Shown here in pieces: positions 7,574 through 17,399 of a stretch of 64,000 bases of DNA. The notes under the pieces were generated by a model. The model had not been told where the DNA came from, ran no database searches, and saw only the letters and a program-made list of their open reading frames with translations. Made by a program: the position numbers and the translations under genes. Each line of letters begins with the position of its first letter. Within the stretch, counting starts at the first letter, position 1. The DNA lies in the NCBI GenBank assembly GCA_050700355.1, contig JBOHHE010000100.1, forward strand, positions 12,879 through 76,878, written 5' to 3'. The DNA is from GCA-003244245 sp050700355. Lineage in GTDB: Bacteria > Actinomycetota > Actinomycetes > Mycobacteriales > Pseudonocardiaceae.

Positions 7574-8547
7574 CCCCGACGGCGGCCGGGCAGCACGATC
7601 ACGGTGACCGCCAGCAGGGTGATCGCCGTGCCGAGCAGAGTGGTAGCGCTGAGGTAGCTGGCCCCGGTGGGCACGAACAGGTCGAGCAGTACCGCCCCGA
7701 CGAGCTGCCCCGCCACTGTGCCCAGCGCCAACAGGAGTACCCCGGTGAGCGGGACGATCACCGCGGCGGCGCTGACGAACAGCACACCCAGGGGGCCGCC
7801 CAGGTAGAGCCAGGGCTGGGTGGGCAGCGGATCCGGCAGTCCGCGGATCGTGAGCTCCACGACCGCCACCCCGGTGAGCACCACGGTGCCCACCACGAAG
7901 TTGACCAGCGCGGCGGGCAGCATGCTGGCCAGCGGGTGCCCTTCGGCCCGGGCGGCTGCTCCTACCAGCCCGTTCACCGCCTGTTGCCAGGCGATGCCCG
8001 CACCGGCCAGCGCGGGCAGCACCACCAGCCACAGGGCTTGGGGCGCGTCGAGCCGGTCGGACATGGCCAGCACCACAGCACCCAGCGCGAGGGCCGCGCC
8101 GACCGCTCGACGGGGTGTGAGCGCCCGCCGTCCGCCCGGCCCGATGCCTGCCCGGTCGACCAGCAAGCTGCTGGCCGCCTGCCCGGCCACCACGGCGACG
8201 GTGAACACCGCAACTCCGATGGCAGCGATGGTGAGTCCCTGGCAGGTCACCAGAAAGGCCCCGAACACCCCGCCGAGCAACTGGTAAGGCCGCAATGCGG
8301 ATGACCCTGACTTCCGCACAGCGGCGCGGACCCTGCGCAACCCCCTCCGCAGCTGCGGCGACGCGGCCGCCACCAGGAGCAGCAATCCCAACCCACCGAG
8401 GAAGGACAGCAAGGCGGCGACCAGACCGTCGTCGATCCGCCTGCCGAGTTCACCGTTGATCCGGGCCTGCACAGCCGTCCCCACTCCGATCACGACCGCC
8501 ACCGAGGTCCCGGCGCCCCGCACCCCTGTGGAGGTCGTCGCCGTCAT
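7570..8547 (-). CDS. DMT-superfamily transporter, YdcZ/DUF606 tandem type
   Basis: A 325-aa integral membrane protein with about ten hydrophobic segments arranged as two similar halves (GVGTAVQARINGELGRR in half one, AGAGIAWQQAVNGLVGAAAR in half two), as in the YdcZ family, where Q-x-x-x-N-G is a shared mark. The substrate is unknown. Its ATG overlaps the stop of the upstream MFS gene (ATGA at 8544-8547), and its own stop overlaps DUF3017, so MFS, DMT and DUF3017 form one operon. Confidence 0.85.
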   Translation of the reverse strand: MTATTSTGVRGAGTSVAVVIGVGTAVQARINGELGRRIDDGLVAALLSFLGGLGLLLLVAAASPQLRRGLRRVRAAVRKSGSSALRPYQLLGGVFGAFLVTCQGLTIAAIGVAVFTVAVVAGQAASSLLVDRAGIGPGGRRALTPRRAVGAALALGAVVLAMSDRLDAPQALWLVVLPALAGAGIAWQQAVNGLVGAAARAEGHPLASMLPAALVNFVVGTVVLTGVAVVELTIRGLPDPLPTQPWLYLGGPLGVLFVSAAAVIVPLTGVLLLALGTVAGQLVGAVLLDLFVPTGASYLSATTLLGTAITLLAVTVIVLPGRRRG

Positions 8548-9806
8548 GACGGCTCCACCATGTCGGTGCGGGACGCCCTCGCCAGGGTGACGATCGTCAC
8601 CGCGATGGCCAGTGCGAGCGCAGCCACCGCAGCTCCCCCGGCGGGTCCGAAACGGTCCAGGCAGATGCCGACGGCGGGCGCGGCCAACGCTGTGCCCGCC
8701 GTCGACGCGGTGGACTGCCAGCCGAACGCCTCCGCTCGACGCCGCTGCGGGGCACGCTGCGCGAGCCTGCCATACACCGCCCCCAGTGCGGGCGCGATCG
8801 CGCTACCGCCGAGGAACAGCACGATGCCGACAAGTATCGGGGAGCCCGACTCCGCCAGTACCACCACCAGCGCCACCATGCCGGCGAGCACCGCGCCCAG
8901 CCGCAGGGTCAGTCGAGGTGGCGCCGAGGTGGAACGCGCGCCCGCGACCAGCCCACCGAGCAGGGAACCGACGGCCCACACCGCGGCGAGCACCCCGGCG
9001 AGGAAGGGCTCCCCCCGCTCCCGTGCCCAGGCGATGATCACCAGATCGGTCGCGATCAGGCCCGCCACCAACAGGCCCATCGCGACGACGAGCGCGGCCA
9101 GCCCCGGCTCAGCCAGCACACTGCGCCTGCGCAGCGGTCCTCTCGCCGGGGTGTCCTCCGACGGCGGCGCGGCCAGCCCGGCCCTGCGCAGCATCCCGGC
9201 GAACCCCAGCCCGCCAACCAGCACAAATCCGGCGACCAGCAGCGTGCTGGGCGACGTTCCGGCCAGCGCGACGGTGGCGGCGACCGCAAGCGGCCCGATG
9301 ACGAACAACAGCTCCTGCACAGTGGCTTCCATGGTGTACACCGAATCCCGCAACGCGGGCGGCACCAGCCGCGGCCAGCCGGCCCGGGCGATCTGGTTCA
9401 CCGGCGGCAGGGCCAGGCCGGTGACCGCCGCCAGCGCCACGGCCACCGCCCAGTAGTCCGCCGGTAACAAAGCGGGCAGCGCGGCGAGCGCCGCCAGCCC
9501 GGCGGAGTAACTCAGCGACGTGACGATCACCAACCGGACGACGTGACCCCGGTCCACGATGCGGCCCCACCAGGGTGCGGCCACGCTCTGGCAGACGGTG
9601 AGCGCGCCAACGACGACTCCAGCCAACGTGTAGGAGCCGGTCCAGCCCGCGACCAGAAACGTGAGTGCCAGCGCGGTGCACGCGAAATGCAGCCGCCCGG
9701 CCAGGGTCCAGCACAGCAGTCCAGGCAGGTGTGGGACCGCGAAAACTTCCCGGTACCGGCGGGTCAGCCCGGATCCGGTGCTGACCTGCTTTCCGACACG
9801 GCCCAC
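8544..9806 (-). CDS. MFS transporter
   Basis: A 420-aa protein with about twelve hydrophobic segments, a loop-2-like WWGRIVDRGHVVRL between helices 2 and 3, and a long charged mid-loop (residues about 195-215) between two six-helix halves: major facilitator superfamily. The substrate is not predictable; the family often exports drugs. The GTG start is 3 bases after the stop of the pentapeptide-repeat gene, and its end overlaps the YdcZ-type transporter, so the four genes from 10442 down to 7262 look like one transcription unit. Confidence 0.88.
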   Translation of the reverse strand: MGRVGKQVSTGSGLTRRYREVFAVPHLPGLLCWTLAGRLHFACTALALTFLVAGWTGSYTLAGVVVGALTVCQSVAAPWWGRIVDRGHVVRLVIVTSLSYSAGLAALAALPALLPADYWAVAVALAAVTGLALPPVNQIARAGWPRLVPPALRDSVYTMEATVQELLFVIGPLAVAATVALAGTSPSTLLVAGFVLVGGLGFAGMLRRAGLAAPPSEDTPARGPLRRRSVLAEPGLAALVVAMGLLVAGLIATDLVIIAWARERGEPFLAGVLAAVWAVGSLLGGLVAGARSTSAPPRLTLRLGAVLAGMVALVVVLAESGSPILVGIVLFLGGSAIAPALGAVYGRLAQRAPQRRRAEAFGWQSTASTAGTALAAPAVGICLDRFGPAGGAAVAALALAIAVTIVTLARASRTDMVEPS

Positions 9807-9809
9807 GAC

Positions 9810-10442
9810 TCAGGCCGGACCGAAGTCCACCCGCAGCCCGTTGGCGACGGCGAAGCGGACCGCTGTGTCGACATCGATCCGGGCGCCGTCCAGCCGCGCC
9901 TGCACCAGGGCATCGGCGTCGAGCCGGGCCCCGCGCAGGTCGGCGCCCTCCAGCCGAGTCCCGAGCATCCGGGCACCGGTCAGGTCGGCGCCGGAAAGAT
10001 CGGCCCGGCGCAGGTCGGCCTGGACGAGGTTGGCCTCGGTCAGCCGCAAGCCCGACAATACGACCTCGCGCAGGTCGGCCCCGCCCAGCGCGGTGAGTCT
10101 CAGGTCGACCTCGCGCAGCGTCCACGGCCGCAACCGGCAGTCGCTGATCGTGCTGCCCAACAGGGAGCAGTTCGCCAGTAGCGAATCGGCCAGCACGGTG
10201 CGCTGGAAGGTGCAGGTGGAAAACGCCGTCGCGTGATGCTGCGAAGCGCCCAGGTCAGCCCGGGTGAAGTCGCATTCGGTGAACCGGCAGCCACGGGTGC
10301 GCAACCCACGCAGATCCGCGTCGGTGAACCGGCAGTTGACGAAGGAGCGCCCCTCCCACTCCTGATCATCGAACACCTGATCGGCGAAGTCCTCGCCGAC
10401 AAAGTCCTCACCGGTACCGCCCTCATCGCGAATAGCCGTCAC
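9810..10442 (-). CDS. Pentapeptide-repeat protein
   Basis: A 210-aa soluble protein made largely of A(D/N)Lxx repeats: TDADLRGL, TRADLGAS, GGADLREV, TEANLVQADLRRADLSGADL, EGADLRGARLDADAL. Such repeats fold as a right-handed quadrilateral beta-helix. Some relatives (Qnr, MfpA) mimic DNA and protect gyrase, but most have no known role. It lies directly upstream of and coupled to an MFS exporter, a pairing compatible with, but not proof of, a resistance function. GTG start with AAGGTGG upstream. Confidence 0.88.
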   Translation of the reverse strand: MTAIRDEGGTGEDFVGEDFADQVFDDQEWEGRSFVNCRFTDADLRGLRTRGCRFTECDFTRADLGASQHHATAFSTCTFQRTVLADSLLANCSLLGSTISDCRLRPWTLREVDLRLTALGGADLREVVLSGLRLTEANLVQADLRRADLSGADLTGARMLGTRLEGADLRGARLDADALVQARLDGARIDVDTAVRFAVANGLRVDFGPA

Positions 10443-10520
10443 CTGCCCACCTTGTCAGCTTGCTCTACCGGATCGGGTAGCGCCCTGGCGGGCAGCGGCA
10501 CCACGGCAGCTCAGCCCTGC

Positions 10521-11815
10521 TCACCGTCCGATCCCGGCACTCGCCGTCTCGGACCACACGAGCACCGATCGCTGGCACTGCGCGAGCAGACGGGCGAAGC
10601 CATCCTCGGTGACCACCGGAATGCCGTAATCACGGGCCTTGCGAGCCTTACCGGAGAGGCTGTCCGGATCGGCCGCGACAAGCAACGCCACCTTCTTCGT
10701 GACCGCACCATGCGGGACGAGGCCGACCTCGGCCGCATCCTGTTCCCACTCCGAGCGCAGGCGACTCATCTCGCCGGTAAAGACGACCAGATCTCCAGGG
10801 CGCAACGAGAGGCCTCCAATGGCTGTCGGATGGGCCGTCTCTGCTGGGCGACCGGGCATCGGTCGGGACTCCGCCAGCAGCTGATCGATCTCTTCGCCGC
10901 CGATGCCGAGCAGAATGCCGACCGAGCGAAGGTCGCTGTGCTCAGTTTCCGTGATGACGCCATCGGACCAGGCCACCTGCGCCAACTGCTGGACGTAGTG
11001 CAGGTGCAGCTCCTGTGCTGCCGATCGCCCCATGCCCAGCCCGGCGGCCACAGCGACCAGGCCGTCGGACTCGGTGAGGGAGATGTGCCGATCGAGCAGC
11101 GCCTGGTCGAGCATGGCGAGATAAGCGGCATGCTGATCGGGCAGCCCTGGGTCGGGCAGCCCTGGGTCGGCCAGCTCTGGATCAGGCAACCGCTCGACAA
11201 GCCGGGTGAGGAAATGCCGCTCCGGCCGCCGCGCCTGCTCGCGGGGCAGTCACGGCGTGCTCGATGACACCATCAGCGGCCAGGTCAGCGCTGCGGCCCG
11301 CACGCCGAAAGAGGCACAGCAGTCAGCCAAGCTGCGCCCCGAGCCCGGTAGGTAACGGTGAGCCAGACCCATCGTGCACAGCCCGTGCTCGACGGCGAGA
11401 GGGACCTGGTAGCCGCATCGCAGGAACTCGGCCGCGAGGAAACCCGCGTCGAACCGCAGGTTATGCGCGACTACCACTCGCCCCCGCAGCAGCGCAGCCA
11501 GCTCGCCGGTGATCTGGTCGAACGTCGGAGCGTGCACGATCTCGGCAGCACGGATGCCGTGAATGCGCTGCGGCCGAGGTCGCGTCGAGGGTTGACGAGC
11601 GTCTCCCAGGTACCGGTGATCACCCCGCGCGGAGAGACATGCACGACCGCGACTTCGACGATCCGCTCATGCCGGCCGGGATGGATACCCGTCGTCTCCA
11701 GATCCACCACCGCGTACCCGCTCACTGGAACCCTCTCAGTCGTCTCTGCTCGTTGCGTTGCCACACTGGTCTGTCGTCCCAAAGCTGGATGACGTTGCAG
11801 GTTCACCCGACGCAT
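10521..11815 (-). pseudogene. Broken DEDDh 3'-5' exonuclease plus BRCT protein
   Basis: The ATG at 11815 has an excellent ribosome site (AGGAGGGGGA), followed by an exonuclease domain with ExoI motif VVDLETTG. Near 11540 the frame shifts: the next part (HAPTFDQITGELAALL, AHNLRFDAGFL = ExoII) is in another frame. That frame meets a TGA at 11250-11252 just where the ExoIII H-x4-D motif should be. After the stop the same frame continues (ARRPERHFLTRLVERL) through a linker with repeated GLPDP to a BRCT domain (LRPGDLVVFTGEM...AVTKKVALLVAADPDSLSGKARKARDYGIPVV). Two lesions in one gene suggest decay; assembly error is possible. Family: polymerase III epsilon-like exonucleases with BRCT. Confidence 0.8.
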
Positions 11816-12015
11816 TCCCCCTCCTGAGTGACAACTTCTACGTCCAACTGGACGAAGTGGACTTGTTGGCGAATCAGCACAGAATATGGTCCGCCGACGA
11901 CATGCAGACGGTGCGTGAACTCGTCCCTCGATGACACGCGTCATCCGCTACCCACCCAACCGGCAATTCGGCTTGCAGTGACCGCATGGTCACACCGGCC
12001 CGATGGCAGCTTCCA

Positions 12016-13173
12016 TTAGGTGGGGGCACTACGCCGACGGCGACCCGCGAAGATCGTCACACCAAGAATGCCGATCGCGAGCGCGATCACTCCGGTGACC
12101 GTCGCGCCCCGTATCTCCCACCGCGAATTGGGTATGAGGAAGGCCGCGATGTCGAGCATGAAAGCCGCCGCCGACACCACGGTCAACGCGGCGGCCACGC
12201 GGTTCAGGCGCTCGTCGAGTCGCCCGCTGCGCAGCGAGGACTCCGAGAGCAGTGACGCTCCCACATAGCGCAGCAGTTCCTCGGCCCGCTGCCGGGCACT
12301 GTCCAGGCCCAGCACCAGATGGGCAGCCAGAAAGGTCGCTCGATGAGACTGCGCCGAATCGAGACGATAGGTGTCGATATGGTGGTAATCGGCCCAGACA
12401 CCGTCGAGAAAACGTCGGAACGCATGGACATCGACATGATTGCGGTTGGGGCGCGCCAAGTCGGCCAGAATCCGGCGCCCACCCGCGGTAGCGCCGGCGA
12501 GCAGGGCGGCTTGCGCAACGGCGACGTCGGTGGGCTCGATCATCGTCAGGATCTCGGTGAGCGGCACGGAAGAATCGCTGTCCCAGGAATAGGTGTAGGG
12601 CAACAAGATGCGACAGCTGGGACTGGTGATCAGCTTGGGAACCCGAGGGTCGGGTTCCCAAGCTGGATCCCGCGTGATGAAGTGACAGTTGTACCGCACT
12701 GCACGCCGATCGATCGATAGCTGACCGGCGTCGATGATGACATCAGGTCGAGGTGTGATCTCTCCGAGAAGTCCGGCGCGCAGCACTGCGCCCAGCACCT
12801 CTTCCAGAATGGGTCTGTCGGCTTCTCGCAACGCGTAGTTGACCCGCGCATCAAGGGCGTCCAGTTCCGCCAAGTCCAACGTCCGGAGATCGATTTCATG
12901 CCGCATGGCGTACACCACGAGCAGTGTCCCAGCAGCCAGTGCACGAGCGTGACAGCGGATGATCTGGATACCGGGCAGGTCCAAGAAGGGCACCACCAGG
13001 TCGGTGAGATCAACCTCGATCGTCGGATCCGAGTTGTAGACCAGCGAACCAAGAGTTCCCGGCACGGGATGGATCTCGCCACGCCCTGGCACCTTGATTG
13101 TCCGGGGGGCGAGATCCAGCTGGCTGTAATGCAGCGGGTATGCCCGGCTCTGCACGTGCAACACACCGGTCAT
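12016..13173 (-). CDS. Hypothetical protein with C-terminal membrane anchor
   Basis: A 385-aa protein of unknown family. The first ~320 residues are soluble-looking, starting with a beta-rich section (HYSQLDLAPRTIKVPGRGEIHP). Residues about 325-345 (AALTVVSAAAFMLDIAAFLI) and 355-375 (ATVTGVIALAIGILGVTIFAG) are two transmembrane helices near a basic C-terminus, an arrangement also seen in CorA-like channels, but no GMN motif is present. The ATG overlaps the stop of the upstream methyltransferase by 4 bases, so the pair is co-translated. Confidence 0.8.
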   Translation of the reverse strand: MTGVLHVQSRAYPLHYSQLDLAPRTIKVPGRGEIHPVPGTLGSLVYNSDPTIEVDLTDLVVPFLDLPGIQIIRCHARALAAGTLLVVYAMRHEIDLRTLDLAELDALDARVNYALREADRPILEEVLGAVLRAGLLGEITPRPDVIIDAGQLSIDRRAVRYNCHFITRDPAWEPDPRVPKLITSPSCRILLPYTYSWDSDSSVPLTEILTMIEPTDVAVAQAALLAGATAGGRRILADLARPNRNHVDVHAFRRFLDGVWADYHHIDTYRLDSAQSHRATFLAAHLVLGLDSARQRAEELLRYVGASLLSESSLRSGRLDERLNRVAAALTVVSAAAFMLDIAAFLIPNSRWEIRGATVTGVIALAIGILGVTIFAGRRRRSAPT

Positions 13174-14012
13174 AGGACAGCCGTCGCCACGTACTCTGGG
13201 ATCAGCTCGGTCTCCGGCACGAGTACCTCACCCAAGTACTGGCGCTGCAGGTCCTCCGGCCCGTGATCCTGGACCCGGCCGCCGAGCAGGAAAGCGATCT
13301 CTTCGCGCGGGAGGTAGGTGCTGTTCTCGGGTACCGAACGCCGCCGAAACCACTGCCGCTGGGCAGCCAGCACCCGGTTGTCCGCCGCCGCCGCGGGCCA
13401 GTAGCTCAGAACGGTCAGCGTCTGAGCCGACAGACCCGCACCCAGGCTCGCCGTGGCCCGTGCGGCGTCCGGAGACAGGTAAAAGATCAGCCCTTCAGCA
13501 ACAAGGGCGACCGGCCGTCCACCCGCCAGCTCCCGCGCCTGCTCGACGAGCTGACGGCGTCCCTCGGTGGTGCCCAGGTCGAGCGCGAGGTAGTGGACGT
13601 TGCGTTCCTCGACGACCCCGGTGGCCACCAGTTGCGCAGCTCGTTGCCGCTTGGCCGAGACGATGTCCGGCAGGTCGACCTCGAGCGCAGCCGAGAACGG
13701 GAGTAGCCACGGATAGGAGGAGAATCCGGCCCCACACACCACCAGCACGGTGTCGGGATGCTGCACCAATGACTTGCTGAGCGTGTCCAGCACGAACCGT
13801 CCCCGCAATGAGACGACCAAGTCGTCATGGGGATACACGGTCTCGGCGAAGTCGTCCCACAGTTCGCGAACGGAGGCGCGCTCGGTCGCTGGGATCCAAT
13901 CTTGCGCCACCCGGTCCCGCGCCAGGTCACGGCGTCGCGCCCGTGATTCGTTGACCAGGTACGCCGTTAGTTCCACTCCACCGCGCACGCCGGTATCCAA
14001 CCACGCCCGCAC
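13170..14012 (-). CDS. Leucine carboxyl methyltransferase-like SAM-dependent methyltransferase
   Basis: A 280-aa protein. VLVVCGAGFSSYPWLLPF is the SAM-binding motif I region, followed by LEVDLPDIVSAKRQRA (acidic loop plus the LCM-type D-P/x-x-x-K), YLALDLGT, and VALVAEGLIFYLSPDA, the typical E-G-L-x-x-Y-L block of the LCM/PPM family (PF04072). Such proteins methylate small acids or polyketides; the substrate is unknown here. GTG start. It is coupled at its end to the membrane-anchored protein by an ATGA overlap, and starts 10 bases after the dnaE2 stop. Confidence 0.82.
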   Translation of the reverse strand: MRAWLDTGVRGGVELTAYLVNESRARRRDLARDRVAQDWIPATERASVRELWDDFAETVYPHDDLVVSLRGRFVLDTLSKSLVQHPDTVLVVCGAGFSSYPWLLPFSAALEVDLPDIVSAKRQRAAQLVATGVVEERNVHYLALDLGTTEGRRQLVEQARELAGGRPVALVAEGLIFYLSPDAARATASLGAGLSAQTLTVLSYWPAAAADNRVLAAQRQWFRRRSVPENSTYLPREEIAFLLGGRVQDHGPEDLQRQYLGEVLVPETELIPEYVATAVL

Positions 14013-14021
14013 CCGACCGGG

Positions 14022-17000
14022 TCACCGGAAGTCACGGGAGTTGGAGCGAATCCGCATATCCAGTGGTGCGGCGTATTCGGCTAGCACGTTGATCACTCCC
14101 TCAGCGATCTGCAACCGACCACGCAGTAGCAGCGCCGGATAGGCTCGCACAACCGTGCGGTAGCGAACCCAGAAACCCGGTGAGCAGATCACGTTCACCA
14201 TGCCGGTCTCGTCCTCCAGGTTGAGGAAGGTGACTCCGCCCGCGGTGGCCGGGCGTTGTCGATGCGTCACCGCGCCCGCGACCAGCACCCGCTGCCCGTC
14301 GCTGTGGTCACGCAGGGCGGCGGCGGTCACCACACCCAGGGCGTCCAAATCGGCCCGCAGGAACTGGGTGGGAAAGCTGCCGGGTGAGACGCCGGTGGCC
14401 CAGACGTCGGCCGCAGCGAGCTCCAGCCCGCTCATCCCGGGCAACGCGGGCGCGGTGACCCCCACTGCGGTGCCGGGCAGCCGGTCCGGTCGCTCGGCGG
14501 CCACCGCTCCAGCGGACCACAGCGCCTGGCGGCGGTGGGGGGAGAACTGGTCGAACACCCCGCCGGTGGCCAGTGCCTCGGCCTGAGCTGTGGTGAGCCC
14601 CACCCGGCGCGCGACGTCGGCGATGCTGCGGTAGCGGCCGTGGGCTTGCCGTTCCTCGACCAGCCGGGTGGCCAACAGCTGGCCCACGGTGCGCACCGTG
14701 GCCAGCCCCAGCCGCAGCGCCTGTTCCGGCGCACCCTCGGCGGCCGGTTCCAGCCCGGCATGCACCGCGCTCTCGTTGACGTCCGGGCCGCGGATGGTGA
14801 CGCCGTGTCGCCGGGCATCGGCGATCAGCGACTGCGGGGAGTAGAAACCCATCGGCTGTGCCCGCAACAATGCGGCGCAGAACGCCGCTGGGTAGTAGTA
14901 CTTGAACCAGGCGCTGTAATAGACCAGCGCCGCGAAGCTGATCGAGTGGCTCTCCGGGAAACCGAAATTGGCGAACGCCAGTAGCTTGGTGTAAATCTGC
15001 TCGGCCGGCTCGCCGGTGATTCCGTGCCGCGCCATTCCGTCGAAGAATCGTTCACGTAGGCGTTCCATCCGCTCGGTGGAGCGCTTGGCACCCATCGCGC
15101 GGCGCAGTTCGTCGGCCTCGGCGGCGGAGAAGTCGGCGACGTCGATGGCCATCTGCATGAGCTGTTCTTGGAACAGTGGCACGCCCAGCGTCTTGCGCAG
15201 CGCACCCGCCAGCCGCGGATGGTCGTAGTCCCAGTCCTGGCCATTGCGGCGCCGGAGATAGGGATGCACCGAGCCGCCTTGGATCGGACCGGGGCGGATC
15301 AGCGCCACCTCGACCACCAGGTCATAGAAGCATCGGGGTTTCAATCGGGGCAGGGTGGCCATCTGCGCGCGGGACTCCACCTGGAACACCCCGATCGAAT
15401 CGGCCTTGGCGAGCATTTGGTAGATGGCCGGGTCGGTGGGGTGCAGGTCCGCGAGCTGTATCCGGTGCCGGTGGTGATGCTGGACGAGATCGACCGCGTA
15501 ATGCAGCGCGGAGAGCATTCCGAGCCCGAGCAGATCGAACTTCACCAGCCCGGCGGCCGCGCAGTCGTCTTTGTCCCACTGCACCACCGAGCGGTTCTCT
15601 TTCCGAGCCCACTCCACCGGGCAGACCTCGGCGATCGGGCGGGAGCAGATCACCATGCCGCCGGAGTGGATGCCCAGATGGCGGGGAAACCCCTCCAGTT
15701 CTGCGGCCATCGCCAGCACCGGCTCGGGAATCTCGCTCGGTCCTTGTTCCAGCGACCCCCAGCCGTCGATCTGCCTGCTCCAGGCGTCCTGGGTGCCGGT
15801 CGAGTAGCCCAGTGCCTTGGCCACATCCCGCACCGCAGAACGAGCCCGGTAGGTGATCACGTTGGCGACCTGGGCGGTACGGTCGCGGCCGTATCTGCGG
15901 TAGACGTACTGAATGGCCTCTTCCCGGCGATCGGATTCGATGTCCAGGTCGATGTCGGGATAGCCGTCCCGGTCCGGGGCGAGGAATCGCTCGAAGAGCA
16001 GGTCCATCGCGACCGCGTCGACGTTCGTGATACCCAGCGCATAGCAGACTGCGGAGTTGGCCGCCGAACCGCGGCCCTGGCAGTAGATGTCGGCCCGGCG
16101 GCAGAATCTCACGATGTCGTGCACGATGAGGAAGTAGCCGGGGAAGTTCTTCTCCTCGATGACGGCCAGTTCGTGCTCGATCTGATGGTAGGCACCGGGA
16201 CGCTCGTCGTAGCTGCCGTAACGGGTGGCCGCACCCAGCCAGGTGAGCTCCCGCAGCCAGCCGACCTCGGTGTGACCGGTGGGAACGTCGAACGGCGGTA
16301 GATCCGGTGCCACCAGGTGCAGGTCGAAGGCGCACTCCCGGCCCAGCGCGGCAGCCCGTCGCACCGCCCCGGGCCAGCGGGCGAACCGCTCGACCATCTC
16401 ATTACCGGAGCGCAGATGGGCCGTTGCCGCGGCAGGCAGCCAACCGTCCATCTCGTTCAGGTTGCGCCGGGCCCGAATCGCGGCGAGTGCGGTAGCCAGC
16501 CGGTATCGGGAGGGGGTGGCGTAGTGCGCGGCGGTGGTGGCGACGGTGTCCAGCCCGTGGGCTGCAGCCAGCGCGGCAAGTGCGTCGTTGCGCTCGGTGT
16601 CGTCCGGGAGGCCGTTGGCGGTAAGTTCGACGACGACATGGTTGGGGCCGAACAACCTGGTCAGACGGCGTAACTGCGCGGTCGCGGCGGCCGTTCCGGC
16701 ACGCTCCAGCGCCCGGCGCACCGCTCCCTTGCGGCAACCTGTGAGCACCACCCAATGCCCGCCCGCAGCGGCGGCCACCGCGTCCAGGTCATAGACCGGT
16801 TTGCCCTTCTCTTTCCCCGCAAGCTGGGCCTCGCTGATTACCCGAGATAGCCGGCGATAGCCCTCGGGATCCCGGGCCAGTACCAGCAGATGCTCCCCCT
16901 CCGGATCGGGCACCCCGTTCTGCGGCGCGGTGAGCCCGAGGCTGAGCTCCGCGCCGAACACGGTCTTGACCCCCAGCTCGCGGGCAGCCTCAGCGAAACG

Positions 17001-17384
17001 CACAACGCCGTACAGGCCGTCGTGATCGGTGATCGCTATCGCATCCAGCTCTAATCGGGCGGCCTCCTCAACCAGCTCCTCGGGGTGACTAGCCCCATCC
17101 AGAAAACTGAAGTTGGAGTGGCAGTGCAGCTCCGCATAAGCGGTATGCGGCTCATTCTCCGCCTGAGCCTGTCCCTCAGCCTGGACGGATGGCGACTCAT
17201 GACGGTCCCGACGCCGTACCCACGCCGGACTGTCCCCACCATCCCCGGGATACTTCTCATCGCGATGACACCCCGACCGCCCGGACCCGGCGCACCCGGA
17301 ATCCTCAGACCCGGACCCGGCGGGTCGCCCGGACAGCGCCCGTTCCAGGTCCGCCCACCGCACCGGCGGGTTGTTCCAGCCCAT
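14022..17384 (-). CDS. dnaE2: Error-prone DNA polymerase DnaE2
   Basis: A 1120-aa C-family polymerase of the SOS mutasome. The N-terminus MGWNNPPVRWADLERAL is typical of actinobacterial DnaE2. After an ~85-residue linker comes the PHP domain (YAELHCHSNFSFLDGASHP, ITDHDGLYG). The catalytic palm has YPDIDLDI (about 470-480). Finger and tandem HhH segments follow, and a C-terminal OB domain (VLVAGAVTHRQRPATAGG, DETGMVNVI). It lacks the extra C-terminal tail of replicative DnaE1. It extends translesion products with ImuA/ImuB. The ATG lies 15 bases after the HNH gene stop, so both probably share the LexA-controlled promoter at 19 kb. Confidence 0.95.
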   Translation of the reverse strand: MGWNNPPVRWADLERALSGRPAGSGSEDSGCAGSGRSGCHRDEKYPGDGGDSPAWVRRRDRHESPSVQAEGQAQAENEPHTAYAELHCHSNFSFLDGASHPEELVEEAARLELDAIAITDHDGLYGVVRFAEAARELGVKTVFGAELSLGLTAPQNGVPDPEGEHLLVLARDPEGYRRLSRVISEAQLAGKEKGKPVYDLDAVAAAAGGHWVVLTGCRKGAVRRALERAGTAAATAQLRRLTRLFGPNHVVVELTANGLPDDTERNDALAALAAAHGLDTVATTAAHYATPSRYRLATALAAIRARRNLNEMDGWLPAAATAHLRSGNEMVERFARWPGAVRRAAALGRECAFDLHLVAPDLPPFDVPTGHTEVGWLRELTWLGAATRYGSYDERPGAYHQIEHELAVIEEKNFPGYFLIVHDIVRFCRRADIYCQGRGSAANSAVCYALGITNVDAVAMDLLFERFLAPDRDGYPDIDLDIESDRREEAIQYVYRRYGRDRTAQVANVITYRARSAVRDVAKALGYSTGTQDAWSRQIDGWGSLEQGPSEIPEPVLAMAAELEGFPRHLGIHSGGMVICSRPIAEVCPVEWARKENRSVVQWDKDDCAAAGLVKFDLLGLGMLSALHYAVDLVQHHHRHRIQLADLHPTDPAIYQMLAKADSIGVFQVESRAQMATLPRLKPRCFYDLVVEVALIRPGPIQGGSVHPYLRRRNGQDWDYDHPRLAGALRKTLGVPLFQEQLMQMAIDVADFSAAEADELRRAMGAKRSTERMERLRERFFDGMARHGITGEPAEQIYTKLLAFANFGFPESHSISFAALVYYSAWFKYYYPAAFCAALLRAQPMGFYSPQSLIADARRHGVTIRGPDVNESAVHAGLEPAAEGAPEQALRLGLATVRTVGQLLATRLVEERQAHGRYRSIADVARRVGLTTAQAEALATGGVFDQFSPHRRQALWSAGAVAAERPDRLPGTAVGVTAPALPGMSGLELAAADVWATGVSPGSFPTQFLRADLDALGVVTAAALRDHSDGQRVLVAGAVTHRQRPATAGGVTFLNLEDETGMVNVICSPGFWVRYRTVVRAYPALLLRGRLQIAEGVINVLAEYAAPLDMRIRSNSRDFR

Positions 17385-17399
17385 AGCCCGGATCCCGGG

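Noticed and set aside
15168..16301. 377-codon plus-strand frame inside dnaE2
   Set aside because: Shadow of dnaE2; composition typical of antisense reading.
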